Shown here: piece by piece, positions 26,983 through 35,683 of the stretch
Position numbering within the stretch: the stretch's first letter is position 1
Layout: the number at the start of each line of letters is the position of its first letter
Source of the DNA: Caulobacteraceae bacterium
GTDB taxonomy: Bacteria > Pseudomonadota > Alphaproteobacteria > Caulobacterales > Caulobacteraceae
DNA: 64,000 nucleotides
Direction of reading: 5' to 3'
Assembly: GCA_947476325.1 (NCBI GenBank)
Contig: CANJPZ010000007.1
Location: forward strand, 1 to 64,000
Notes under the pieces: model-generated
What the model saw: only the letters and a program-made list of their open reading frames with translations
Database searches by the model: none
What the model was told of the DNA's origin: nothing
Program-made: the position numbers and the translations under genes

Positions 26983-29184
26983 ATGGGCCTTTCGATGAAA
27001 TCCGTTGCGGTGGCTGTCGGTGCCGTACTGGCTGTAGTGGCGCTGAGCGCGGCGACGGCGCAGACGCGGCACCACTTTGGGGCGGCGGCAGTCAACAAGG
27101 CTCGCCAGGTCGCAGCCAATTCCGAGCCGGGATCATGGATGTCCGCGGGGCGGACCTACGATGAGCAGCGCTACAGCCCGCTGACCAAGATCAACACCAC
27201 CAATGTCCAGACCCTCGGCCTGGCCTGGTACGGCGACATCGACACCGACGCCAAGCAGGAATCGACGCCCGTCGTGGTCGACGGGGTTCTCTATGTCACC
27301 ACCAACTGGAGCATGGTGAAGGCCTACAACGCCAAGACCGGTGAGAAGGTCTGGGAATATGATCCCAAGGTCGACCGCGCCGCCATCGGCCGGATTTCGT
27401 GCTGCGGCACGGTCAATCGCGGCGTCGTGGCCTGGGAAGGCCGCGTCTATGTCGGCGCACTGGACGGCCGCCTGATCGCGCTAAACGCCAAGACAGGCCA
27501 CGTCGACTGGTCCGTTCAGACCACGGACCTGCGCGAGCCCTACACCGTCACCGGCGTTCCGCGGATCGCCAATGGCAAGATCATCATCGGCAATGCCGGC
27601 GCCGAGTACACCGTGCGCGGCTATGTCAGCGCCTACGACGCCCGCACGGGCCGCCAGCTGTGGCGCTTCTATACCGTGCCCGGCAATCCCAACGATCCGA
27701 ACAACGGCGATGCGCCGATCCTCAAGCGCTATGCGGCCACCTGGAAGGGTGACTGGTGGAAATTCGGCGGCGGCGCGACCGCCTGGGACGGCATCCTCTA
27801 TGACCCCGTCACCAACCTGGTCTACTTCGGCACCGGAAACGGTCTGAGCTGGTCGCAGGACATCCGCAGCCCCGGCGGCGGCGACAACCTGTTCGTCTCG
27901 TCGATCATCGCTCTCAATCCCGACACCGGTGCCTATGTCTGGCACTTCCAGGAAACGCCAGGCGATGAGTGGGACTTCGACAACACCAACCCGCTGATGA
28001 CCGCCGACATCATGGTCAACGGCCGCAAGCGCCACGTGCTGATGCAGGCGCCCAAGCAGGCCTTCTATTACATCTGGGACGCCAAGACCGGCGAACTGCT
28101 GTCGGCCGAGAAATATGCCCCGGCCAACTGGGCCAGCAGCATCGATCTGAAAACCGGCCGTCCGGTTGAAAATCCCGCCGCCCGCTATGGCGTCGGCAAG
28201 CCGGCCATCGTCTCGCCGGCCGCTCTGGGCGCCCACAACTGGCACCCGATGTCGTTCAGCCCGCGCACCAATATGGTCTATTTCTCGGTGACCGAAAGCA
28301 CCGCGGGCTATGGCACCCAGGATCCGGCGACCTTCCAGATGAAGGAGCGGGCCAACAATACTGGTGTCAACCGCGCGGCCGCCGCCCCGTTGTTCGCCGC
28401 GCCCGGCGCGCCGCCTCAGGGCAATATCAAAAGCTACCTGATGGCCTGGAACCCGACGACAGGCCGCGAAGTCTGGCGTTCGGCGAATCCGATCTATGGC
28501 GCCTCTGGCACCATGGTCACCGCCGGCGATCTGGTGTTCACCGGCAGCGCCTCGGGCGACTTCTCGGCCTACAACGCCCGCACCGGCGCCAAGCTTTGGA
28601 CGACCCAGGCCCAGGCCACCGTCGAGGCCGCCGCTGCGTCCTATTCGATCGATGGCGAGCAATATGTCGCCGTTCTGGCCGGCTCGCGCATGCCCCAGGG
28701 CGTTGTGCGCACCAGCCCGGTCAGCGCCAACAACTCGCGCCTGCTGGTCTACAAGCTGGGCGGAACCGCCAGGTTGCCGACCACGCCGGTGGTCGTGGCC
28801 GGTGCGGCGGCAAGTACGCTCAATCCGCCTCTCTACGCGGGGACAAACGAGGACTTCATCTTCGGCGAAGGTCTCTACGCCAAGAACTGCTCGGGCTGTC
28901 ACGGGCTGAACGCCTCGGGCGGCAGCGCGCCGGACCTGCGCTACTCAGCCCTGCTGCGAGATGCGGCAGGCTGGAACGCAGTGCTCAACGGCGGGCGCGT
29001 CCAGGGCGGCATGCCCTCGTTCCGTGGCGCACTCCAGCAAAGCGAAGTCGACTCAATCCTGCAGTACGTCATCCGGCGAGCCAACGACGAGAAGCAAGTT
29101 CAGCAGGCGGCTGCGGCCGGTCGTGGGGGCGCCGCCGCCGCCGCCGCCCCGGCGGCTCCGGCGCGTGGCGGACGCGGGGGCTAG
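26983..29184 (+). CDS. PQQ-dependent alcohol dehydrogenase with C-terminal cytochrome c (quinohemoprotein), copy 1
   Basis: The 733-residue periplasmic enzyme begins with a signal peptide (VAVAVGAVLAVVALSAATAQ). The eight-bladed quinoprotein propeller carries the vicinal cysteines C140-C141 (SCCGTVNRGV), the PQQ-contact GNAGAEYTVRGYVSAYD and the catalytic GDEWDFDNTN, with Asp331 and Asp333. An Asp two residues after the catalytic Asp is the hallmark of lanthanide-using quinoproteins. A cytochrome c domain follows, with the heme site C636-x2-C639-H640. The tail is an unusual Ala/Pro/Gly-rich run ending RGGRGG. It is one of a tandem pair; electrons would pass to the respiratory chain. No PQQ biosynthesis genes are in the window. 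Confidence 0.93.
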   Translation: MGLSMKSVAVAVGAVLAVVALSAATAQTRHHFGAAAVNKARQVAANSEPGSWMSAGRTYDEQRYSPLTKINTTNVQTLGLAWYGDIDTDAKQESTPVVVDGVLYVTTNWSMVKAYNAKTGEKVWEYDPKVDRAAIGRISCCGTVNRGVVAWEGRVYVGALDGRLIALNAKTGHVDWSVQTTDLREPYTVTGVPRIANGKIIIGNAGAEYTVRGYVSAYDARTGRQLWRFYTVPGNPNDPNNGDAPILKRYAATWKGDWWKFGGGATAWDGILYDPVTNLVYFGTGNGLSWSQDIRSPGGGDNLFVSSIIALNPDTGAYVWHFQETPGDEWDFDNTNPLMTADIMVNGRKRHVLMQAPKQAFYYIWDAKTGELLSAEKYAPANWASSIDLKTGRPVENPAARYGVGKPAIVSPAALGAHNWHPMSFSPRTNMVYFSVTESTAGYGTQDPATFQMKERANNTGVNRAAAAPLFAAPGAPPQGNIKSYLMAWNPTTGREVWRSANPIYGASGTMVTAGDLVFTGSASGDFSAYNARTGAKLWTTQAQATVEAAAASYSIDGEQYVAVLAGSRMPQGVVRTSPVSANNSRLLVYKLGGTARLPTTPVVVAGAAASTLNPPLYAGTNEDFIFGEGLYAKNCSGCHGLNASGGSAPDLRYSALLRDAAGWNAVLNGGRVQGGMPSFRGALQQSEVDSILQYVIRRANDEKQVQQAAAAGRGGAAAAAAPAAPARGGRGG

Positions 29185-29207
29185 AGACTTCGTTGCCGCA
29201 GGCCGGG

Positions 29208-29300
29208 AATAGCCATTGAATTTCCCGGCCTGACACGTCACTTTGCGCCCCACGCAGGGGCTGCAAGACCCCATGAGTTTGCGCGTCGGGGAGTGACGAT
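29208..29300 (+). promoter_or_regulatory. conserved leader of the second quinoprotein gene, with TGACACGTCA
   Basis: The sequence mirrors the leader at 26895-26982: CCATTGAATTTCCCGG, TGACACGTCA (29231-29240, TGAC-N2-GTCA again), GCCCC...GGGG, and GGGGAG before CGATATG. Two bases in the palindrome centre differ, keeping the half-sites intact. This favours a common operator and an individual promoter for each gene. Confidence 0.6.
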
Positions 29301-31472
29301 ATGAAGTATTCCATCAAAACCGCGGTGGCGGCTGGTCTGGCCTTGATCGCTGCGGCCCTGGTTGTGAGTGGCGCCGCCGCTCCCGCCCGGCGCGCGATCG
29401 GCGCGGCGGCGGTCAATGCGACCCGCCATCTGAACGCCAACAGCGAACCTGGAACCTGGATGTCCGCGGGGCGGACCTATGACGAGCAGCGCTACAGCCC
29501 GCTGACCCTGATCAACCAGTCCAATGTCAAGAATCTGAGCTTGGCCTGGTACGGCGATATCGACACCACCAACGCCCAGGAATCGACCCCGGTAATCGTC
29601 GACGGCGCGCTCTACGTGACGACCAACTGGAGCATCGTGAAGGCTTACAACGCCAAGACCGGCGAAAAGCTGTGGGAATACGACCCCAAGGTCGACCGCG
29701 TGGCCACCGGCCCGATCGCCTGTTGCGGCACGGTCAATCGCGGTGTCGCGGTGTGGAACGGCAAGGTCTATGTCGCCGCTCTCGACGGGCGTCTGATCGC
29801 GCTCGATGGCAGGACTGGCGCGGTGAAGTGGTCCGTACAGACCACCGATCCGACCCAGCCCTTCACCATAACCGGCGTTCCTCGTATCGTGCGCGGCAAG
29901 GTCATTATCGGCAACGCCGGCGCCGAATACACCGTGCGCGGCTACATCGGCGCCTATGACGCCGAGACCGGCCGTCAGCTGTGGCGCTTCTATACCGTGC
30001 CGAGCAACCCGAACGATCCGAACAACAAGGATCCGGAAATCCTCAAGCGCTACGCCTCCACCTGGAAGGGTGAGTGGTGGAAATACGGCGGTGGCGCTAC
30101 CGCTTGGGACACGATCCTCTACGATCCGAAATCCAACCTGGTCTATTTCGGCACCGGTAACGGTCTGAGCTGGTCGCAGGACATCCGCAGCCCCGGCGGC
30201 GGCGACAATCTGTTCGTCTCCTCGATCATCGCCCTGAACCCCGACACCGGCGAGTACAAGTGGCACTACCAGGAGACCCCGGGCGACGAGTGGGACTATG
30301 ACAACACCAACCCGCTGATGGTCGCTGACATTGTGGTCAAGGGTCGCATGCGTCACGTCCTGATGCAGGCGCCCAAGACAGGCTTCTATTACATCTGGGA
30401 CGCCAAAACCGGCGAGCTGCTGTCGGCCGAGAAGTTCGCGCCGGCCAACTGGGCCTCGAGCATCGACATCGGCAACGGCCGTCCAGTTGAGAACCCCGCC
30501 GCCCGTTACGGCGTTGGCCGTCCCGCGCTGGTCTATCCGGCCGCTCTGGGCGCCCACAACTGGCACCCAATGTCGTTCAGCCCGCGTACGAACCTAGTCT
30601 ATATCCCCGTGACCGAGAACGCCGCAGCCTATCAGAGCGCCGATCCGGCCACCTTCAAGATTAATCCGCGCGGCTACAACACCGGGCAGAGCAATTCGGC
30701 CGCCGGTGCGCTGTTTAACGAGCCCGGCGCTCCGCCGCGCCAGGGCCCGAGCTATCTGCAGGCGTGGAACCCCACGACCGGCAAGGAAGCCTGGCGCGTG
30801 CCGAACGCGGTGTTTGGCGCCTCGGGCACCATGGTCACGGCCAGCGACATCGTCTTCTCCGGCAACCAAGCCGGTGAGTTCGTGGCCTATGACGCCCGCA
30901 ACGGGACCAAGCTGTGGTCGACTCCGGTTCAGGCCCGCGTCCAGGCCGCACCGGCCACTTACACCATCGACGGCGAGCAGTATGTCGCGATCCTAGCCGG
31001 TGGCGGGGCCGGTCCACCCACCGGCGTTTCGCGAACCAGCGCCACTTCGGCCAACAACGCCCGCATCCTGGTCTTCAAGCTCGGCGGAACGGCCAAGCTG
31101 CCGACGCAACCCTTCGCGGCGGCCGCGGTGCCGGCCGGTGGTCTGAACCCGCCGCCCAACACGGCGACCAACGAGCAGGTCATCGACGGCGAGAACGCCT
31201 ACGGCAAGAACTGCTTCACCTGCCACGGCCAGGCCGCGGTCGGCGGTGGTTCGGGTCCGGACCTGCGCTACTCGCCCCTGCTGCGTGATCTGGCGGGCTG
31301 GAAGAACGTTGTCCTCGGCGGCGCCAAGGCCACCAACGGCATGCCGTCGTTCCGCGCCTCGCTCACCGATGACGAGGCCACCTCGATCCAGGCCTATGTC
31401 ATCCGCCGGGCCAACGACGAGAAGGACGTACAGGCTGGCCGGGCCGGCGGACGCGGCGGTCGCGGAGGTTAA
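29301..31472 (+). CDS. PQQ-dependent alcohol dehydrogenase with C-terminal cytochrome c (quinohemoprotein), copy 2
   Basis: The 723-residue protein is a close paralogue of the preceding gene, with the same order of segments throughout. The vicinal cysteines are C141-C142 (ACCGTVNRGV), the PQQ region is GNAGAEYTVRGYIGAYD, the catalytic GDEWDYDNTN holds Asp332 and Asp334, and heme is bound at C638-x2-C641-H642. Differences are concentrated in the last third and the signal peptide. The C-terminus is again Gly/Arg-rich (GRAGGRGGRGG). Divergence with an intact active site suggests different alcohol ranges or conditions rather than redundancy. A strong terminator follows. Confidence 0.93.
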   Translation: MKYSIKTAVAAGLALIAAALVVSGAAAPARRAIGAAAVNATRHLNANSEPGTWMSAGRTYDEQRYSPLTLINQSNVKNLSLAWYGDIDTTNAQESTPVIVDGALYVTTNWSIVKAYNAKTGEKLWEYDPKVDRVATGPIACCGTVNRGVAVWNGKVYVAALDGRLIALDGRTGAVKWSVQTTDPTQPFTITGVPRIVRGKVIIGNAGAEYTVRGYIGAYDAETGRQLWRFYTVPSNPNDPNNKDPEILKRYASTWKGEWWKYGGGATAWDTILYDPKSNLVYFGTGNGLSWSQDIRSPGGGDNLFVSSIIALNPDTGEYKWHYQETPGDEWDYDNTNPLMVADIVVKGRMRHVLMQAPKTGFYYIWDAKTGELLSAEKFAPANWASSIDIGNGRPVENPAARYGVGRPALVYPAALGAHNWHPMSFSPRTNLVYIPVTENAAAYQSADPATFKINPRGYNTGQSNSAAGALFNEPGAPPRQGPSYLQAWNPTTGKEAWRVPNAVFGASGTMVTASDIVFSGNQAGEFVAYDARNGTKLWSTPVQARVQAAPATYTIDGEQYVAILAGGGAGPPTGVSRTSATSANNARILVFKLGGTAKLPTQPFAAAAVPAGGLNPPPNTATNEQVIDGENAYGKNCFTCHGQAAVGGGSGPDLRYSPLLRDLAGWKNVVLGGAKATNGMPSFRASLTDDEATSIQAYVIRRANDEKDVQAGRAGGRGGRGG

Positions 31473-31510
31473 GCCGCGAAACCGGCTGCGCCTTCAGACT
31501 GAAACAACAG

Positions 31511-31538
31511 ACGGCGTCCGGGTTTCCCCGGGCGCCGT
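31511..31538 (+). terminator. intrinsic terminator after the second quinoprotein gene
   Basis: A 12-bp stem ACGGCGTCCGGG / CCCGGGCGCCGT, with one G-T pair and a TTTC loop, is followed by TTCTGTTTG. It lies 38 bases past the stop codon. Confidence 0.8.
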
Positions 31539-31569
31539 TTCTGTTTGAGCGTTACGGACCGCAATGAAA

Positions 31570-31595
31570 CGGCGCCCGGATTGCTCCGGGCGCCG
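31570..31595 (-). terminator. intrinsic terminator of the TonB-dependent receptor gene
   Basis: A perfect 11-bp stem CGGCGCCCGGA / TCCGGGCGCCG with a four-base loop lies 26 bases beyond the receptor stop. On the minus strand it is followed by TTTCATTG. With the neighbouring hairpin it insulates two convergent transcripts. Confidence 0.8.
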
Positions 31596-31621
31596 CGGTC
31601 TTCCCAGCCTTGAGGCGGAGC

Positions 31622-34228
31622 CTATTTCATCTTGGAGCGCAGGGTCAGGCCGACCGTCCGGGGCGCGCCCAGGAAGGCGTCGTAGACGGCCGTGGGGTCG
31701 GACGTCGCCAGCGGACCGGACGGCACCTGGATCGGGCCGTTGAAGCCGACCTGGAGATAGTTGGTGTCGAACAGGTTCTCGGCCCAGAGCTCCAGCGTCC
31801 ACTTGTCGTCCGGCGCGCCGATGCCGATGCGGGCATTGACCAGGGTATAGGCCGGCTGCTGCTTGGAGTGGTGCAGGTCCGAACCGGTATTGTAGTCCGA
31901 GTTGTACTTGCCCGAGAGGTTGAAGCGCATCTGCAGCTTGTCGCTGATCGGCGTCTCGTAGGTGCCGGCCAGTGTCAGGGAGGTGCGCGGCGCAAAGCCC
32001 AGGCGTTGACCCGGCAGATTGGCCAAGACCGAGAAGTGGCTCGGATCGGCAAGGTCGGAGGCCGTGAACACGCCGATCTTGGTGTCGGCGAAGGTGGCGC
32101 CGCCCTGGATGGACAGCCCCTTCATCGTCGCGGGCAGATACAGGAAGTCGAGGTCAACGCCCTTCGAGGTCACTTCCGGCAGGGTCTCAACAATGAACTG
32201 GGTGCCGGTGAAGGTGTTGAGCTGGAAGTCATTGAAGGTCTGCGAGAAGATCGCGCCGTTCAGCGACAGGTGATTGTCCAGCCACTGGGTCTTGGCGCCC
32301 AGCTCGTAGGAATCGACGGTTTCGGGTGCGAAGTCGGTGTGGCTCGCCGGGCCGTAACGGGCGATGCCGGCGCTATTGGGGCTCCCGTCAACCGGAGTGG
32401 TGTTGGTGCCGGCGACGAGACCGATAACATTGGTGACCCGGTCGAGGTTGAAGCCCCCTGCCTTGTAACCGCGTGAGTAGGAGACATAGCTCATCACATC
32501 GGGGTTGAAGCGGTAGGTCAGCTTGGCCGTGCCCGAGACGTTTTCGTCCTTCATCGTTTGCTTCAGGTCACCCAGGGCGTCGAACGCCGGGTTCTCGAAG
32601 CCAAGGCACATACCGGCGACAACCGACTGGAGTGCCGCTGTCCGCTGGGCTTGGGTAACGCCCAGAAGCGGATTGGCCTGGAAGGCGTTCAGGGTGGCGG
32701 CGCTGGTCAGGGCCGGGTTCTGGCAGGAGCCCGACGTCGTGTGGAAGCGCGAGACCGCATCCTTCTGATCGCTGGTGTAGCGCAGGCCGAAGGTGCCGGT
32801 CAGCTGGTCGGTGAAGGCGTAATCGTTGTTGGTGAACAGCGCGAAGTTCTTGTCCGTCTGCGAATGGCGGTCGGTGGTGCCTTCGCCCGGCAGATAGGTG
32901 TTCGCCGAAGTCATGCCGAGCAGGCCCGGCGCGCCGGTCAGAACGCGGTTGGCGAAGAAGGCGTAGTAGTCCGAGCCATAACGGAACGCCAGACCGGTGT
33001 TGAGGTCTTCGCGGGCCGCGAAGGCGCCGACCGTCCAGTTCAACTTGCCGCGCTCACCGGCCAGACGCAGTTCCTGAGACAGCTGCGAGAAGCTGGTGAA
33101 GGTCGTGCCGTCGTTCGGGCGGTAGACAATGTCGGCCGCCGTGAAGTCGGTGTCCTGGGCGGTCTTGAGATCAAAGCTGCGCGCCGCGGTGATCGAGGTC
33201 AGCTTGGCGCCGCCGAAGTCGTAGGTGGCTTCGGCCGACAGGCCATCGTCGGTGATGTCCTGGTCATTTGGGCGGTTCAGATAGGCCTTGCGATCAAACG
33301 GGGTGTTGGTCAGGTCGATCGAACCCGGCTTGACTTCATTGATCAGCAGGCCGCGGGCGCGGGTGCGCAGCGGATCGCCCGGCAGGTAGGGCGCGCCGCC
33401 GGCCTGGGTGCCGACGAACAGCTGAACGGCGCCGCAGCAGCTTTCGGTGCGCTGGGTGTGATCGGCGATGACGCGCAACGAGAAGTCGTTGTTCGGCAGG
33501 GCCAGGATCTGGGCGCGGGCGGTAAAGAACGCCTGGGTGTTTTCGTCCTTGGGACGATGCGCGCCGAGGGTGACAACATCCAGGAAGCCGTCGCGCTTGC
33601 GGCCGGCCAGGTAGAGGCTGCCGGCGATCTTGTCGCCCGAGATCGGACCGGTGAGGTTCAGCGAGGCGCCCCAGGCGCCGAAGTTTCCGCCGGTCAGTTC
33701 GCCTTCCTTGGACGGCATGAACGAGGGCTCGGCAGTGAAGATATTGATGACGCCGGCCGAGGTGTTCTTGCCGAACAGCGTGCCTTGCGGACCCTTCAGC
33801 ACTTCGATGCTGGCCAGATCGCCCAGGTCGCCGAAACCGACGCCATTGCGCGGCCGGTAGACGCCGTCGATGACCACGCCGACCGACGACTCAAGGCCAG
33901 GGTTGTCGCCGACCGTGCCGACGCCGCGAATGCGCGCCGTGACACTGCTTTCATTCGAAGTCGCCGTAACCGTCAGGCCGGGCGTGAGGATGCTGAGCTG
34001 GCGGATGTCCTGGACGCCAGCGTCCTGAAGCAGCTGGGCGCCGACGACATTGTCGACGATCGGAACATCCTGCAGGCGCTGTTCGCGCTTCTGGGCGTTG
34101 ACGACGAGGGCATCGACCGTGGTGATCGGCTCATCGGAATTGGTATCCTGAGCGAATGAGACGCCAGCCATCATGCCGGACAGTATCAAGGCGGACGCGC
34201 TGCCGCAGATCAGGGTTTTCAGGCGCAT
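31622..34228 (-). CDS. TonB-dependent outer membrane receptor
   Basis: The 868-residue protein begins with a signal peptide (ALILSGMMAGVSFAQ), a TonB-box-like TTVDALVVNAQKREQRLQDV, and a plug domain (VSVGAQ-like VVGAQLLQDAGVQDIRQLSI, then RIRGVGTVGDNPGLESSVGV, VLKGPQGTLFGKNTSAGVIN). The C-terminal barrel has YSRGYKAGGFN and ends GLTLRSKMK rather than the usual terminal aromatic residue. The substrate is unknown. It converges on the tandem quinoprotein genes, so uptake of an alcohol, of PQQ or of a metal chelate is conceivable but unproven. A palindrome lies just upstream of its start. Confidence 0.95.
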   Translation of the reverse strand: MRLKTLICGSASALILSGMMAGVSFAQDTNSDEPITTVDALVVNAQKREQRLQDVPIVDNVVGAQLLQDAGVQDIRQLSILTPGLTVTATSNESSVTARIRGVGTVGDNPGLESSVGVVIDGVYRPRNGVGFGDLGDLASIEVLKGPQGTLFGKNTSAGVINIFTAEPSFMPSKEGELTGGNFGAWGASLNLTGPISGDKIAGSLYLAGRKRDGFLDVVTLGAHRPKDENTQAFFTARAQILALPNNDFSLRVIADHTQRTESCCGAVQLFVGTQAGGAPYLPGDPLRTRARGLLINEVKPGSIDLTNTPFDRKAYLNRPNDQDITDDGLSAEATYDFGGAKLTSITAARSFDLKTAQDTDFTAADIVYRPNDGTTFTSFSQLSQELRLAGERGKLNWTVGAFAAREDLNTGLAFRYGSDYYAFFANRVLTGAPGLLGMTSANTYLPGEGTTDRHSQTDKNFALFTNNDYAFTDQLTGTFGLRYTSDQKDAVSRFHTTSGSCQNPALTSAATLNAFQANPLLGVTQAQRTAALQSVVAGMCLGFENPAFDALGDLKQTMKDENVSGTAKLTYRFNPDVMSYVSYSRGYKAGGFNLDRVTNVIGLVAGTNTTPVDGSPNSAGIARYGPASHTDFAPETVDSYELGAKTQWLDNHLSLNGAIFSQTFNDFQLNTFTGTQFIVETLPEVTSKGVDLDFLYLPATMKGLSIQGGATFADTKIGVFTASDLADPSHFSVLANLPGQRLGFAPRTSLTLAGTYETPISDKLQMRFNLSGKYNSDYNTGSDLHHSKQQPAYTLVNARIGIGAPDDKWTLELWAENLFDTNYLQVGFNGPIQVPSGPLATSDPTAVYDAFLGAPRTVGLTLRSKMK

Positions 34229-34246
34229 GGTATCTCCCAGTTCCGT

Positions 34247-34260
34247 CTCACTTGAGTGAG
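34247..34260. promoter_or_regulatory. palindrome CTCACT-TG-AGTGAG upstream of the TonB receptor
   Basis: Perfect six-base arms separated by two bases lie 19 bases upstream of the receptor ATG, next to a GGGAG ribosome site. Position and symmetry suit a repressor operator overlapping the leader. No regulator can be named. Confidence 0.35.
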
Positions 34261-34498
34261 GACATTGTGTTGGACGCGCAGGCGAATACGTCGACTCGGG
34301 ACTTGTATGCTGATGGGATGCTTCACGCCCTATTTCCGCAAGGTTTACGCAACGGAATTCGTGTCACTTTTCGACTGAGTGTGACGCTTTGGATACAAAC
34401 GGCGTTCTCCGAGATCAGTGGGTTTCTTCCGGCTCAAGCTGCCGATTTTCGGGCGCTTTCGGTCGACTGGGCGGCAGGATGGACTATGAAGGACGGCG

Positions 34499-35683
34499 AT
34501 GACGACTGCTCCCCGCCCACGTTCGGCCCTGCGCAAATTTCTGCAGAGCGAAGCCTCGTCGGGCATCCTCCTGATTGGCGCCGCGGTCATCGCCATGATG
34601 ATCGCAAATTCGCCGCTGAGTGAAATCTACCTGGCCGGCCTGCACAAACTCATAGGGCCGCTGACCTTTCAGAGCTGGGTCAACGAGGCCTTGATGGCGG
34701 TGTTCTTTCTGCTGATCGGCCTGGAGATAAAGCGCGAGCTTTATAATGGTCAGTTGTCGTCCTGGCCGCGCCGCATCCTGCCGGGGCTGGCGGCCCTGGG
34801 CGGCATGATCGTTCCGGCCCTGATCTATCTGGGTGTCAATCTGATCCAGCCGGGCGCCTTGAAGGGCTGGGCCATTCCGGCGGCCACCGACATTGCTTTC
34901 GCTCTGGGGGTACTGTCGCTGCTGGGGTCGAGGGTTCCGGTGTCGCTGAAGATCTTCCTGACCGCCCTGGCCATTCTGGATGACCTGGGCGCGATCCTGA
35001 TCATCGCGATCTTTTACAATGCAGGCCTGGACTGGATGGCGCTGGCCGGCGCCGGCCTGGTGCTGTTCATGATGCTGGTGCTGAACCGGCTTCATGTCGT
35101 GCGGCTGTGGCCCTACATGATCCTGGCGGCCGTGCTGTGGTGGTTCGTCTACAAGTCGGGCATCCACGCGACCATCGCGGGCGTAGCGGCCGCCATGCTG
35201 ATCCCGGTCAAACGCACCCCGGCCCAGCCAGCCGCCGAGCGCTCGCCCCTGCACCGGTTGGAGAACGCCCTGGAGCCCTGGGTGGGCTTCCTGGTGCTGC
35301 CGTTGTTCGCCTTCGTCAACGCCGGGGTTCAACTGGGCTCCATCACGCCTGGCGATGTCGTTGCGCCGGCGCCCTTGGGCGTGGCGCTGGGGCTGTTTGT
35401 GGGCAAGCAGATCGGCGTCTTTGCCGCCTGCTATGCGGCGGTGCGGTTTGGACTGGCTGAGCGGCCAGCGGGCGCATCGTGGCTTCAGGTGCATGGCGTG
35501 GCCCTGCTGTGCGGCGTGGGCTTCACCATGAGCTTGTTCATCTCGCTGCTGGCCTTCCCGAACGATCCCGAGCGCATCGGCGCGGTCAAGCTGGGCATTC
35601 TGGCCGGCTCGATCCTGTCGGCGGCGGTGGGGGCCGGGGTGCTGTACATCGCCGGGCGGCGTGGGCCGGCCGTGGCGGCCTGA
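34499..35683 (+). CDS. nhaA: Na+/H+ antiporter NhaA
   Basis: The 394-residue inner-membrane antiporter exchanges sodium for protons and serves pH and salt homeostasis. About twelve hydrophobic segments are visible. Key residues known from E. coli NhaA are present: the Asp in ATDIAFALGVL (131) and the Asp pair in ALAILDDLGAIL (161-162). The N-terminal EASSGILLIGAAVIAMMIAN and FFLLIGLEIKREL are typical. Its stop overlaps the selO start in TGATG, so the two are translationally coupled. Confidence 0.96.
   Translation: MTTAPRPRSALRKFLQSEASSGILLIGAAVIAMMIANSPLSEIYLAGLHKLIGPLTFQSWVNEALMAVFFLLIGLEIKRELYNGQLSSWPRRILPGLAALGGMIVPALIYLGVNLIQPGALKGWAIPAATDIAFALGVLSLLGSRVPVSLKIFLTALAILDDLGAILIIAIFYNAGLDWMALAGAGLVLFMMLVLNRLHVVRLWPYMILAAVLWWFVYKSGIHATIAGVAAAMLIPVKRTPAQPAAERSPLHRLENALEPWVGFLVLPLFAFVNAGVQLGSITPGDVVAPAPLGVALGLFVGKQIGVFAACYAAVRFGLAERPAGASWLQVHGVALLCGVGFTMSLFISLLAFPNDPERIGAVKLGILAGSILSAAVGAGVLYIAGRRGPAVAA

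Noticed and set aside
27481-30566. Long minus-strand frames opposite both quinoprotein genes
   Set aside because: They follow the third-codon-position pattern of the real genes, lack ribosome sites and show no family features.
32558-34159. 533-codon plus-strand frame opposite the TonB receptor
   Set aside because: Shadow of the receptor gene, Gly/Ala/Gln-rich with no recognisable domain.
35479-35682. N-terminal extension of selO
   Set aside because: These codons overlap nhaA and read as an Arg/Gly-rich shadow; the ATG at the TGATG overlap fits SelO length.
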